Source: Vreelandella titanicae BH1
Lineage (GTDB): Bacteria; Pseudomonadota; Gammaproteobacteria; Pseudomonadales; Halomonadaceae
NCBI RefSeq assembly: GCF_000336575.1
Contig: NZ_AOPO01000002.1
Coordinates: forward strand, 248,006-312,005
Direction of reading: 5' to 3'
DNA: 64,000 nucleotides
A model generated the notes under the pieces. It worked only from the letters and a program-made list of their open reading frames with translations, was not told the DNA's origin and did no database searches. This document shows positions 19,632 through 28,653 of the stretch, piece by piece. The position numbers and the translations under genes are program-made. How positions within the stretch are numbered: position 1 is the first letter of the stretch; every line of letters begins with the position of its first letter.

Positions 19632-19703
19632 ATATAACAAGCTGCTGCATTCGGAAAAATTATTTGCTGCGATCCTGATTTTCCGGTGGACACGGCGTTG
19701 GGC
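19632..19703 (+). repeat. attC site downstream of the Avs-like gene
   Basis: A 72-base site from ATATAAC (19632-19638) to G/TTGGGC (19697-19703), which fits the GTTRRRY consensus exactly. The inner arms CGGAAAAATTA and TGATTTTCCG pair around a TTTGCTGCGA loop. It is a clear sibling of the site at 11132-11203. The matching cassette start would be GTTATAT; the nearest is GTTATAA at 11197, one base different. Confidence 0.85.
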
Positions 19704-20237
19704 CAAATAGGAACTCATTGAGCAGGTCAAAGATCTGGACGCGGAACGTATTACTATTCCCTGAGCGCGCGGCATATCGTTTATCCGTGGCGAGCTCTAT
19801 TCCGACGGGCCGACATCAGCCTTAGCTTCGAAAGCCAACGGGGTTTTCAAGCCTAGAACTGAGTGTTTTCTGCCCGCGTTGTAGAAACCCGGCCGGTTCC
19901 CGCGTGCAGAGTAAGATCTGTATCCGCCTTGACCTCATTGCTCAGGCGAAAATATGCAGCAACAGCGAACCACAGCTTTGTCCGTAACTTACTCATCTGC
20001 ATGCCCAAATTGCTGCGATCGCCCGTCAAAATCCGGTTGTGGCAGGTATCTGCCGAGAAAATTGTTCTTATTATTTAAACGCAATTTCCTGCTTGAAAGC
20101 TATCTGATTGGCCCAGCTTCCAGCGACAGCAGATAGCACCAGTAGATATTGCATAAAGGGACGGATCAATTTTGACAGCGTATCAATCGCAATCCATATT
20201 TGCATAAAATCAGCTTTTATTAGCGAAAGACGCCATC
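19704..20237. other. Gap with a transposase scrap, otherwise empty
   Basis: Apart from the IS3-type fragment at 19781-19889 I see no gene, repeat or RNA. Short open frames here lack ribosome binding sites and recognisable motifs. Confidence 0.4.
19781..19889 (-). pseudogene. IS3-family OrfB C-terminal fragment
   Basis: On the minus strand this reads F-Y-N-A-G-R-K-H-S-V-L-G-L-K-T-P followed by L-A-F-E, the conserved C-terminus of IS3-family OrfB, then a stop. Nothing upstream matches the rest of a transposase. It is a short relic of an older insertion, different from the intact IS at 7374. Confidence 0.8.
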
Positions 20238-20483
20238 ATGCCGAAGGATAAAAGTAACTGTGACAAATGGCTTAATGGCGGCGGTGTCAATGATGATGCC
20301 TTTGTCAGTCACAAGCCGCCAATGACGAGCCTGAGGGGCTCTGTGCGTAAATACATGGGCACCTTTGAGCCGGTAGGGGATGATGATTGGGCAGTGTTAA
20401 GTCAAGTGAACGACTCTCCATTTAAAGAAGGTTATATCACTAACTCAGGAAATGGTGCCTACGTATATGAACATTCCAAATAG
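20238..20483 (+). CDS. Small antitoxin-like hypothetical protein (family A)
   Basis: An 81-residue protein sharing S-L-R-G-S-V-R-K-Y, F-E-P-V-G and D-D-W with the 60-residue protein at 4956-5138. Both lie just before another small gene. The end overlaps the start of the next frame (20467), suggesting translational coupling. No known family is recognised. The arrangement resembles a toxin-antitoxin unit. Confidence 0.55.
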   Translation: MPKDKSNCDKWLNGGGVNDDAFVSHKPPMTSLRGSVRKYMGTFEPVGDDDWAVLSQVNDSPFKEGYITNSGNGAYVYEHSK

Positions 20484-20892
20484 TTTGCGCGAAACTGAGA
20501 TGGAAGCAAAAGCGCGTCGAGCCGTGATGGAAAGCGGCGATTGGTTAACGGCCGGTGAGATATTGCAGTTGCATGGCGTCAGCTCACGTAGTGACTGTGC
20601 TCAACCTGCGCAGTGGAAACAACAAGGTGATATTTTTACTATTAATGACCATGGCACCGAATACTATCCTGCGTTTGGGCTTGAAAAGGAAGCTGGCTAC
20701 CGACCATACGGGGTAATGTCGAAAATCATCGACATCCTCAAAGACCATAAAGATGGGTGGGAAATGGCTTTTTGGTTCCAGTCAGTAAATAGCTATCTTG
20801 GCGGGCTAAGACCTCAGGACTTGATGGCCACAGACCCTAATCTCATTGTCGACGCCGCTTTTGATGAGGTTCTAGGGATCAACCATGGGTAG
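20467..20892 (+). CDS. ParS/MbcA-like (DUF2384-type) antitoxin-like protein
   Basis: A protein of about 141 residues. The first half has a helix-turn-helix-like segment (G-D-W-L-T-A-G-E-I). The C-terminal part (F-W-F-Q-S-V-N-S-Y-L-G-G-L-R-P-Q-D-L) resembles the toxin-binding segment of Xre/MbcA/ParS antitoxins, which usually pair with RES-domain toxins. No intact RES gene follows: the next start (20886, overlapping the stop) gives only 47 residues before TAA. ATG 20467 or 20500 could be the start. Family assignment is by pattern only. Confidence 0.55.
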   Translation: MNIPNSLRETEMEAKARRAVMESGDWLTAGEILQLHGVSSRSDCAQPAQWKQQGDIFTINDHGTEYYPAFGLEKEAGYRPYGVMSKIIDILKDHKDGWEMAFWFQSVNSYLGGLRPQDLMATDPNLIVDAAFDEVLGINHG

Positions 20893-21331
20893 CGGACAGA
20901 ACGAGGCCCAACAGCTAAACACTGACCGAATTCCTTCGATAAAGCCAATTAAAGTAATGTCGGCTGCACCTGAAGGGATTGGTAGGATTAATATGAACTT
21001 TCTGCTGCAGATCAGCTCTGTCTTATAACCGTGATTTGCCAGTTCCTGCTAAATGGAGTTATTCCTCCACGGGCGTCGGGTTTCCCCAAATATGTTGTCA
21101 TTTTACATGTAGTAAACAGCATGTGATGAGGTTGATCATGCCAAATGAAACAATGACGTCTCAGCAGCTGAGGGATAATGAGCATGAAACCCTGGTAGCC
21201 GAGTTTTGGCGGTTCAGTAAAAGCCACACGTTACGCAGCGTAATCTGAGCGCCTAATAAGCATCCACGATGGCCTTCTACCAAATTTATACCAAGCAATG
21301 CGAGAGACCTTTCAGCTAAACGGTAAGCAGG
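20893..21331. other. Degenerate intergenic stretch
   Basis: It contains a 47-codon frame starting at 20886 that I cannot assign, and no other supported gene. Given the pseudogenes on both sides it is probably decayed coding sequence. Confidence 0.35.
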
Positions 21332-21615
21332 TTGGCATTGTTAAATGCATCTATATCGACTCTTCACCGCCGCAAACGTGAGGGGAAGAACCTGAACTCC
21401 GTGGCGTCAGAACGGCTTGATAGGATTGCGACCATGAGCCAACTTGCCGTGATGGTGTTCGAGGACAAGCCTGGCGCAATCAACTGGCTGACTCGCTCGA
21501 ATGGGGCTCTAGGAGGGCAGGTACCTATAATGCTCTGCAAGACCGAAATTGGGGCAAAGCAGGTTCGTCGTGTGCTATAAGCTATGAAGTGTGGTGGGGT
21601 CGGGGTGGTTTGAAG
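21332..21615 (+). pseudogene. Xre/MbcA/ParS-type antitoxin remnant
   Basis: The frame from 21332 encodes S-E-R-L-D-R-I-A, then V-F-E-D-K-P-G-A-I-N-W-L, then N-G-A-L-G-G-Q-V-P and a T-E-I-G-A near the end. This is the DUF2384 toxin-binding domain (W-L...N-x-A-L-G-G...P...T-x-x-G). The usual N-terminal DNA-binding domain is absent or shifted, and the end is cut by a stop at 21578-21580 before the usual final strand. It is a degraded antitoxin gene with no toxin visible beside it. Confidence 0.7.
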
Positions 21616-21778
21616 TAGCTACTATTCATGATGGATATCCGGCAAGCCTGGATGATTAATCTCTGTCGATCCCTTTGGAATTACAGGTATATCCTGTTTG
21701 TTGCACGAAGCTTTAAACCTGTCGGGCTGGTGACATCAATCGATACGCTAAATGTGAGCAGTAAGGGGGGATAAGCTA

Positions 21779-22681
21779 CCTGTTTGAGGATGGTTCCACC
21801 TTAACAGACAAAGAATCCCTGCGTATTCGACGCCATGCGAGCGCTGCTATCCATGATCGCCCAGCACTGCTATGTGGATAGTTAAATAGCGATCTTGAGC
21901 ACCTGGAACAGGTGCATTTGGAAACAACATGCCCTCATAGTGGTTTCTACACCCCATGGCCATTTATGGAAGCAGTACCCTTACCACCAGCGATGATGCC
22001 AATGAGTTGGTGGTAGAAAGTATGTTGACCCGCGAATCAACGTGTCGAACGACAAAATGCCACACAACAGGCGAGCTATGAAAAGGCCTATCGTGAGTGG
22101 AAATGGCGAAAAGTGAATTTTGATGCGGCAGTATTTGCCCGCCAGCAGAGGGAAGAATCTGGTGTGTTGATTCAGCATGAAGCTATGGCGCCCACCCTGG
22201 AAGAGCTATTGGATGAGATAGATTGGCCGCGTGAGACAGTCATCGACTTCGATCTTGGTAGTGGTGACACCACGATTGCACTAAATATTGATTTGCCCCC
22301 AAAAGATAAGATGCCCAACTGATAATGGACGATGCTAGCAAAACCCATCAAGCTCTCGTCGAAGATGCGTAGTGCCATTCGAAAGCGGGAATTGTATCGT
22401 GATCACGTACAGGGCATTGCCTTTCTCGTGCTATGTGCGGTGTTTTTTCGTTTGCCACGTGTTCAAGAAGCGCGAGTTTCTGGGTATCGTCAGGTCGTTG
22501 ATCCCGCTACTGACGGTGTTCGCGACCAGTATCTCTTCAGCATCTAAGTTACCAGAGCGCAGCGGATACGTATCAACTTCGAACAGCTTGACACGGTTGC
22601 GGCCGTAGAAGCGTTTTCGCTTCGTCGTGACATGACCAAAACAGGCATCTTTCGTGTTATTGAGCCATTTAAGTTGATCTA
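21779..22681 (+). pseudogene. Frameshifted remnant of a DUF4236-type protein gene
   Basis: Successive frames give L-F-E-D-G-S-T-L-T, then L-E-H-L-E-Q-V-H-L-E-T, then Y-R-E-W-K-W-R-K-V-N-F-D. Next come E-I-D-W-P-R-E-T and a final [13 protein letters not shown] before a TAA at about 22680. As I recall, this series matches the long C-terminal part of DUF4236 proteins. At least one in-frame stop and several frameshifts are present, and the N-terminal DUF4236 domain itself is missing. It is a dead cargo gene. Confidence 0.6.
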
Positions 22682-22907
22682 ATCTCTGAGTGAAGCGTCA
22701 GGCACTTTTCCACAAAGGCTTTTGCGCCGCTTAGCCGCGGATGATAGTTCAGTGTTGTTAAAGTGAGAGATGTTGAAGTGACTGATGGTTCTTTGATCGG
22801 CGGACATGGTGGTTGAGTACTGTAAGCCAATATTTTTTAGAAAAATTTATGCTTTATGGTGAGTAGCTGCTATATGTTTGATAAGGATATCTTAGCAGGT
22901 GGTTGCC

Positions 22908-24146
22908 ATGAAATTGCTTGTCCGCCCAAGACCGTTCATTAACGAGTCACTTGAGAGCTACATGCTCCGTTTGTCGCAAGAGAATTTCTTCGAATACTAT
23001 CAGCAGCTTAGCCGAGCGATAAAAGACTGGCTGCAGTTGCATGATCACGAAGCAGCAGGGGCGTTCCCAGAAGAGTTAAGTCGGCTAAATGTCTACCATG
23101 CTGCGCAGAGTAGTAGCCGACGCATCAGAGCGCTCAAGCTAGTGGAGTCGCTAACTGATAATGAAAAACTTCCGCTGCTACACTTGTCAGTAATGCACTC
23201 CAGCGAGAAATTTTGTTCACGCTACGCTAGCGTGTTCTATGCCGGTAGCCACCTACCCAGAGCGTTAGTACGCCAAAAGGAGATACCTGTTTGCCCGGAT
23301 TGCCTTACTGAAGCTAACTACATTCGTCAGGAATGGCATTGGATGCCATACGAAGCTTGTATTAATCACGGCAAACAGATGCTGCATGAGTGTCCAAAAT
23401 GCGAAGAGAAATTAAATTACACTCATTCGGAATGTTTGCACACTTGCCGCTGCGGATTCGATCTTCGTAACGCCGACACAGAGCCAGCAGACGAATGGCA
23501 GCTGATAGCGAGTCGCTTGGCAGTAGGTGAGCATTCGCCTTCAAGGCATCCTCTATTAGACATCCGACCCATCAGTTTGCGACTTGCGTGCTTGCTGTGG
23601 TATCAGCTATACACATATAAAAAGCTAGACGCCAGCGATCAGGTTCCCACTCGTACGATTGAGCAAGCTATAGAGTATTTCACGCATTGGCCTGAAGTGT
23701 TTACACAGGAACTAGAGCAGCAAGCTGCGCTCTCAGGCGATAAGTTGATATGTGATTATAATAAAACCTCATTTCGCGATATTTTTGGCAATATTGTCGG
23801 CATTTCGCGCCTTCTTTTGCAGGCTTCCCCAGAGAGTGATTTCGTCTTGGCGCCTTTAGAAAGTTTTTTAGCCCGATTAGTAGAGCAGAATCCGCAAACG
23901 CGTGTGCCAAACGTCGCAGACTTTCTTATCAGCATGTCAGAGGCAGCTATTCTGCTAGGCACATCGTATGAGCAAGTGTACCGACTTTATGAAGAAGGGT
24001 ATCTAAAAATTGCGGTCAGATTGAAGTCTCACGAAAAGCTAGTGAACGGTAAAGGGGTGTTTTACTTAAGAGAAATCATGGAGTTACGTAAATCACGCAT
24101 GCCGATTGAGACAGGCAACTACAACAATTATTTACCAGCGTGGTAA
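22908..24146 (+). CDS. tniQ: TniQ, CAST target-selection protein
   Basis: A 412-residue protein of the TniQ/TnsD family. The N-terminus (P-R-P-F-I-N-E-S-L-E-S-Y-M-L-R-L) is the TniQ signature. A zinc region follows with C-P-D-C-L, H-E-C-P-K-C and C-R-C-G-F around residues 125-185. In I-F3 CASTs TniQ binds Cascade at the Cas6 end and recruits TnsC to the RNA-selected target. ATG 22908 has AGGTGG at good spacing, better than the GTG three codons upstream. It ends 4 bases before cas8/5, so the four genes form one operon. Confidence 0.95.
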   Translation: MKLLVRPRPFINESLESYMLRLSQENFFEYYQQLSRAIKDWLQLHDHEAAGAFPEELSRLNVYHAAQSSSRRIRALKLVESLTDNEKLPLLHLSVMHSSEKFCSRYASVFYAGSHLPRALVRQKEIPVCPDCLTEANYIRQEWHWMPYEACINHGKQMLHECPKCEEKLNYTHSECLHTCRCGFDLRNADTEPADEWQLIASRLAVGEHSPSRHPLLDIRPISLRLACLLWYQLYTYKKLDASDQVPTRTIEQAIEYFTHWPEVFTQELEQQAALSGDKLICDYNKTSFRDIFGNIVGISRLLLQASPESDFVLAPLESFLARLVEQNPQTRVPNVADFLISMSEAAILLGTSYEQVYRLYEEGYLKIAVRLKSHEKLVNGKGVFYLREIMELRKSRMPIETGNYNNYLPAW

Positions 24147-24150
24147 CGTC

Positions 24151-26208
24151 ATGTCTTTTATTAACTTGTTAGAAATCGATGAGCCAAGCCGCTCAGAAGC
24201 GATTCGAAAAGCCTTTGCTCCCTACACGCCGCTGCTAGAGGTTTCTGAAAATATTAGCGCTGCAATTTTGGCACTGCTCAACTTATCGCATAAGCGTCAG
24301 TTTGCACCCGATTTATTGAATAAAAAAAGAGCAGTTGAAACACTCAAAGATTGGGAGCATATAGAAAGCTGCGCGCAAGAAATGCAATGGCTGCACTCAC
24401 ATAACTTAAAGCTCCCCGATACACGTGTCGCACATCAGAGATTGTTAGTAAGAGCTGAGAAGCCCTCGGGGAATGTCCTTTCTTCATTTAATAGCGTGAG
24501 TCGTTTGGGCTGGTCACACAACTCAGCAGCTGTAAATAAAGCAAAGCTTTTTGGAGCTCAATTTATATTTAATGGTGAGACACACTGTTTGGCTACTGTG
24601 ATTATGGATAATGAAGAAAGATGGAAGGAAGAATTCAAGAAGCTTGGTATATCTGCTGGTCAGTGGATTTACCTTCAGTCGCTTTTCGAGGCATATTTTA
24701 CTGAAAATCTATTGCCCTCTTATGTGGATAGGTGTTCTGTACAGGTGACATTTATTTACCAAGGGAAAGATGTAAGCATTACACCGGTGACTTCACATTC
24801 ATTGTTGGCCGATATTCAAATTGCTCGCCGCAATAAAACTGGGAATTTTTCAACAATAAAACATTGGCACCCCTCAAGTGTTGGAGATTTATCGTCATCA
24901 CTTGGAGGCAATATTTCAGCTCTTAATTATCCACCTCGCTTGCTATCTAATAGCTGTTATAAAAATAAGAATTTTTCTGAAGGATCTTTTTTAGATTTTC
25001 ATCACAGCTCTTTGAGAAGTAAGTCGTTCATCTTTGCATGTAATGATATTATCGAAAGTAAAAGTTTTTTGACAGCGAAGGAGAGGCGAGATGCTAGACG
25101 TGCTGGCATCAAATTGCTGAGGCAGTCTTTATCTGAATGGCTATCTCCAGTTAGCTATTGGAGAAGTGTAGGAAGAGAAGTAATTTCAGAGCGGCATAAC
25201 AATACAGCATGCCTTCTGATTTCTGCTCTTGACGAGGATGTACTTGGAATTCTACCTGAGGTTAATAAAGAATTGCACAGTATTTTGGTAAGATATCCCC
25301 AGACACAAAGCTTTGCTTACCGCTCAGATTTATTAATTCCTTTCAAGTCTCAGCTTAAATTTTTACTGACAAAATTAAAAAAACAAAAAGGTGAAGACAC
25401 AGTTGAAAATAATTTTCATTATCTTCATTTGAAAAACTTGCATATCTTTGATGCTCAAGCGCTATCTTGTCCCTACATAGTGGGCCTGCCTTCACTGCTA
25501 GCAGTATGGGGAACCGTTTATAACTACCAGCTACGTTTACGAAAAATTCTTAAACGAAGCATCGTATTTGAAGAAGTTGCTTGGTTTTTGCGGCAATATG
25601 AGCCTTCTTCGGGTGCCAAGATACCTGCTCCTTACCAACCACCAGTGAAGCCAGGTGGGGCTCCTAAACGCCCCGGCCTGATTGATATGCGCTTTTGCGA
25701 TTTACGCATGGATTTAGTTATTCGCTATCGTATAGAGGATAGAGACGATACCCCGGTGGGAAATGAAGAACTGCCAATACTGCAGTCTGCTTTCCCCGGA
25801 AGGTTCGCGGGGGGGACTATGCAGCCCCCGCCACTTCATGAAGAGTTGCAGTGGTGCCAAGTATACGCAGATGAGAACAGTTTATTGGCAGCCATATCGC
25901 TTCTGCCGGACGAAGGTCGTTGGATTGTTGACTCAGAAAAACAGGTGCAAAGCATTGAAAGCTTGGTGGCATGGTTGTCCAAGCATCCCAATCATTTACC
26001 TGCTACGAGTGGCTATCAGTTGCTTGAAGAACCTTGCTATCGGTCTGGTTCGCACAGGGAGCACCATGCTTATGCTGAGCCTTTGGTCGGTCTAACAGAG
26101 ACGTTGTCACCGGCAAGCGTGAGGCTCAATGGTAAAGCTGACTTTCTTAAAAACGCTTTTTGGAGGTTGCAAAGCCAGAATCTGACTATGCTGATGAAAA
26201 AAGCATAG
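24151..26208 (+). CDS. cas8f/cas5f: Cas8f-Cas5f fusion (type I-F3 Cascade large subunit)
   Basis: A 685-residue protein directly after tniQ. Its size and place match the natural Cas8f/Cas5f fusion found only in transposon-encoded I-F3 systems; ordinary I-F1 systems have separate csy1 and csy2. It should recognise the PAM and hold the crRNA 5' handle. I read no catalytic motif, as expected. The start at 24151 leaves a 4-base gap after the tniQ stop. DNA is AT-rich, like the rest of the CAST core. The assignment rests on operon context and overall resemblance. Confidence 0.92.
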   Translation: MSFINLLEIDEPSRSEAIRKAFAPYTPLLEVSENISAAILALLNLSHKRQFAPDLLNKKRAVETLKDWEHIESCAQEMQWLHSHNLKLPDTRVAHQRLLVRAEKPSGNVLSSFNSVSRLGWSHNSAAVNKAKLFGAQFIFNGETHCLATVIMDNEERWKEEFKKLGISAGQWIYLQSLFEAYFTENLLPSYVDRCSVQVTFIYQGKDVSITPVTSHSLLADIQIARRNKTGNFSTIKHWHPSSVGDLSSSLGGNISALNYPPRLLSNSCYKNKNFSEGSFLDFHHSSLRSKSFIFACNDIIESKSFLTAKERRDARRAGIKLLRQSLSEWLSPVSYWRSVGREVISERHNNTACLLISALDEDVLGILPEVNKELHSILVRYPQTQSFAYRSDLLIPFKSQLKFLLTKLKKQKGEDTVENNFHYLHLKNLHIFDAQALSCPYIVGLPSLLAVWGTVYNYQLRLRKILKRSIVFEEVAWFLRQYEPSSGAKIPAPYQPPVKPGGAPKRPGLIDMRFCDLRMDLVIRYRIEDRDDTPVGNEELPILQSAFPGRFAGGTMQPPPLHEELQWCQVYADENSLLAAISLLPDEGRWIVDSEKQVQSIESLVAWLSKHPNHLPATSGYQLLEEPCYRSGSHREHHAYAEPLVGLTETLSPASVRLNGKADFLKNAFWRLQSQNLTMLMKKA

Positions 26209-26218
26209 GCAGGTCAGC

Positions 26219-27268
26219 ATGATGAACTCTTTCAGGCATCTTAGCTATGAGCGCTCTCTCAATCCGGGTAAGGCGGTTTTTTATTACCGGACAGATTCGA
26301 GCGAATTTGAGCCGTTGCAAGCTGAAGTGACACGGTTTCGTGGCCCCAAGGCAACGTTTAGCGATGGCTATATGGCATCTGGGACTGCGCGCGCAAAAGA
26401 AACAAGTGATTTAGGATTTTCTAATCTTATCATGCTCGAAGCGTGTTATGTACCACCGTTAGTCGATACGGTGTATTGTCGTTTTTCTTTACGCATCATT
26501 GCAAACAGTTTAGAACCAAATATCTCTGATAATGCAGAAGCAACAAAAGCATTGAGAGAATTTTCTGATACGTATAGAAGTTTGGGCGGATACTATGAGT
26601 TAGCAACCCGATATGCTAAAAATATTCTTTCAGCAGAATGGCTTTGGAGAAATAAAGTTGCAAGAGGAGTAGTTGTTGAAGTTTCTACCTCTAATTTAAA
26701 AAACTACTGTGTTAAAGATGTACAGTACAAAGAATGGGGTTCTTCTTGGGGAGGAGATGATCTTAAATCATTAGAAGGACTAGCAGCCGAGCTTGAAGAA
26801 GCACTTTCTTGCCCACAAAAATTTCTTTTTGCTGATGTAACTGCCAAAATAAAAACAGAATTTTGCCAAGAAATCTTTCCCAGTCAATTATTTGTTGAGA
26901 AAGATGATAGAGGCAACGAAAGTGCGGCTAGACAGTTTGTGAAGAGCACAATGAGTGATGGTCGTCAAGCAGTTAGCTTTGGCGCTTATAAAGTCGGAGC
27001 AGCAATTCAAAAAATTGATGACTGGTGGTTAACTGAAGGTGCAGAATATCCCTTAAGGGTAAGTGAGTACGGTACAGATCGTAGTCGAGTTTTAGCTATG
27101 CGTGAACCTACTACAAAAAGAGATTTTTATTCATTGTTAGACGAAATTATAAGTATGACTGAGGAAATGAATAAATCCAAGCAGCCTAGTTACAGTGCTC
27201 ACTACTTAATGTCAGTGTTAGTAAAGGGTGGGATGTTTCAAAAAGGAATTAAGAAGGGTGAGAAATGA
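26219..27268 (+). CDS. cas7f: Cas7f (Csy3), Cascade backbone subunit
   Basis: A 349-residue protein with the Cas7f start (Y-E-R-S-L-N-P-G-K-A-V-F-Y-Y) and the segments S-N-L-I-M-L-E-A-C-Y-V-P and L-W-R-N-K-V-A-R-G. Six copies form the helical crRNA backbone of Cascade. It starts 10 bases after cas8/5 and overlaps cas6 by 4 bases (ATGA), so expression is coupled. Confidence 0.95.
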   Translation: MMNSFRHLSYERSLNPGKAVFYYRTDSSEFEPLQAEVTRFRGPKATFSDGYMASGTARAKETSDLGFSNLIMLEACYVPPLVDTVYCRFSLRIIANSLEPNISDNAEATKALREFSDTYRSLGGYYELATRYAKNILSAEWLWRNKVARGVVVEVSTSNLKNYCVKDVQYKEWGSSWGGDDLKSLEGLAAELEEALSCPQKFLFADVTAKIKTEFCQEIFPSQLFVEKDDRGNESAARQFVKSTMSDGRQAVSFGAYKVGAAIQKIDDWWLTEGAEYPLRVSEYGTDRSRVLAMREPTTKRDFYSLLDEIISMTEEMNKSKQPSYSAHYLMSVLVKGGMFQKGIKKGEK

Positions 27269-27873
27269 GATACTTTTTCCACATTAGATATCTAATGCCT
27301 TCAGCCAATCATGCATTTTTAGCAGGTAGGTGTATTGCTTGCTTACATAGCTTTATGACTGGGCCAAAGATAACAAATCATGGTGTTGGTGTTTCTTTTC
27401 CATTATGGGCTACGGATACAGTCGGAGGTTCAATAGCTTTCGTGAGTAAAGATAATAATGCCTTGTCTAATTTATCATCAGCGCGTTATTTTAAGAATAT
27501 AGCTGACGAAGGATTTATTGAAGTTAGTGGTGTTAAAATGGTTCCATCCACATTAGAGGAAGTGAGGTTTATTAGAAACCAGCATATTGCTAAGTCTTTT
27601 CCGGGCGAAATTAAGAGAAGATTGGCCCGTGGCAAAAAGCGGGCTGAAAAACGTGGTGAGACGTTCATGCCTATTAGCGTTGTATCAGATCGTTTGGTTG
27701 ATCACTGCCACGTAATTCCTATTGATAGCCGCTCGTCAGGCCAACGCTTTCCGCTGTATGTCCAGCTTGAGGCACTCAGCGAAGAAAGCAAGCATGATAG
27801 CTACAATAGCTACGGCTTGGCTACACAACACTCGCATACTGGCTCTGTTCCAAATCTTAAACATATTACCTAA
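27265..27873 (+). CDS. cas6f: Cas6f (Csy4), crRNA-processing RNase
   Basis: A 202-residue Cas6f. His28 in G-R-C-I-A-C-L-H fits the catalytic His near position 29 of Csy4, and an Arg/Lys-rich helix (R-R-L-A-R-G-K-K-R-A-E-K-R) near residues 113-125 is the usual RNA-groove helix. It cuts the array transcript after the repeat hairpin and stays bound to the crRNA 3' end, where it contacts TniQ. It ends 123 bases before the first repeat. Confidence 0.93.
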   Translation: MRYFFHIRYLMPSANHAFLAGRCIACLHSFMTGPKITNHGVGVSFPLWATDTVGGSIAFVSKDNNALSNLSSARYFKNIADEGFIEVSGVKMVPSTLEEVRFIRNQHIAKSFPGEIKRRLARGKKRAEKRGETFMPISVVSDRLVDHCHVIPIDSRSSGQRFPLYVQLEALSEESKHDSYNSYGLATQHSHTGSVPNLKHIT

Positions 27874-27996
27874 ATATTTATAGAATATATATTGTATTAC
27901 TTATCAATGTCTTATCTCTTATACGCCAAGAAGGGTATTTTTACCATTTTGTGTTTATCTCGTTGATATCTATATTTTAAGTACTAACTACGTCTA

Positions 27997-28620
27997 GTGA
28001 ACCGTCGCATAGGCAGCTGAAAATCGGTGCAGATTCAAGCCGAAAGCCGAGCAGGCGTGAACCGTCGCATAGGCAGCTGAAAATCGCTCGATGGCGGGCT
28101 AGGGAGTTAAACGTATGTGAACCGTCGCATAGGCAGCTGAAAATAACGGGCGATTAGGATGTGCTGTGGGCTTAATGTGAACCGTCGCATAGGCAGCTGA
28201 AAATAGGTTCGGCCAACGATACGGGGCCATCGGTTAGTGAACCGTCGCATAGGCAGCTGAAAATAAATGCTACCCGTGCGCAGCATGACCACCTGGGTGA
28301 ACCGCCGCATAGGCAGCTGAAAATCGCGGCGAATTGTGGGACACGTTTATCGATGCGTGAACCGCCGCATAGGCAGCTGAAAATATGGTACGCAGTGAGT
28401 CTTTTACCCATAGCGGGTGAACCGCCGCATAGGCAGCTGAAAATCGCGAGAGGAGGTGAATAAATCGATCCGGTTGGTGAACCGCCGCATAGGCAGCTGA
28501 AAATTTGGAGACGATTGTTAAACAGCAGCCAGTTTCGTGAACCGCCGCATAGGCAGCTGATATTAGGACTGGAAGCCAGCAACGGTAATGATACACACCG
28601 CCGCAATGGCAGTAATTGTT
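27997..28620 (+). CRISPR. Type I-F3 CRISPR array, ten repeats plus one degenerate repeat
   Basis: The repeat is 28 bases, starting GTGAACCGYCGCATAGGCAG and ending CTGAAAAT, with 32-base spacers and a strict 60-base period (starts at 27997, 28057 and so on to 28537). Repeats 1-5 have T at position 9 and repeats 6-10 have C. Repeat 10 ends CTGATATT instead of CTGAAAAT. A strongly altered eleventh repeat follows at about 28593-28620; it keeps the hairpin arms CCGCC/GGCAG but has loop GCAAT in place of GCATA and different flanks. Such atypical terminal repeats mark the private homing guide in I-F3 CASTs. Confidence 0.97.
28565..28596 (+). other. Last spacer: probable homing guide against ffs (4.5S RNA gene)
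   Basis: The spacer begins AGGACTGGAAGCCAGCAAC. The universal SRP RNA core, as I recall it, reads AGGTCCGGAAGGAAGCAGC; 14 of 19 positions agree without gaps. In I-F effectors every sixth guide base is unpaired, and mismatches at positions 6, 12 and 18 fall exactly there. ffs is one of the known I-F3 attachment genes. Depending on where the degenerate repeat begins the guide is 28 to 32 bases. ffs itself is not in the window; it should lie beyond the tnsA end. Confidence 0.7.
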
Positions 28621-28622
28621 CT

Positions 28623-28653
28623 AAAACCTCCAATTTTACTTGGAGGTTTTTTT
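28623..28653. terminator. Rho-independent terminator after the CRISPR array
   Basis: Perfect 11-base arms AAAACCTCCAA and TTGGAGGTTTT with a 6-base loop, followed by more T. It begins 3 bases after the degenerate repeat and should end the array transcript. Confidence 0.9.

Noticed and set aside
21012..21248. Overlapping 70-codon frames on both strands
   Set aside because: No recognisable motif or ribosome binding site on either strand; probably decayed sequence.
28107..28633. Overlapping minus-strand reading frames across the CRISPR array, apparently encoding repetitive proteins
   Set aside because: They are translations of the 60-base repeat-spacer unit, which is divisible by three and so keeps frames open.
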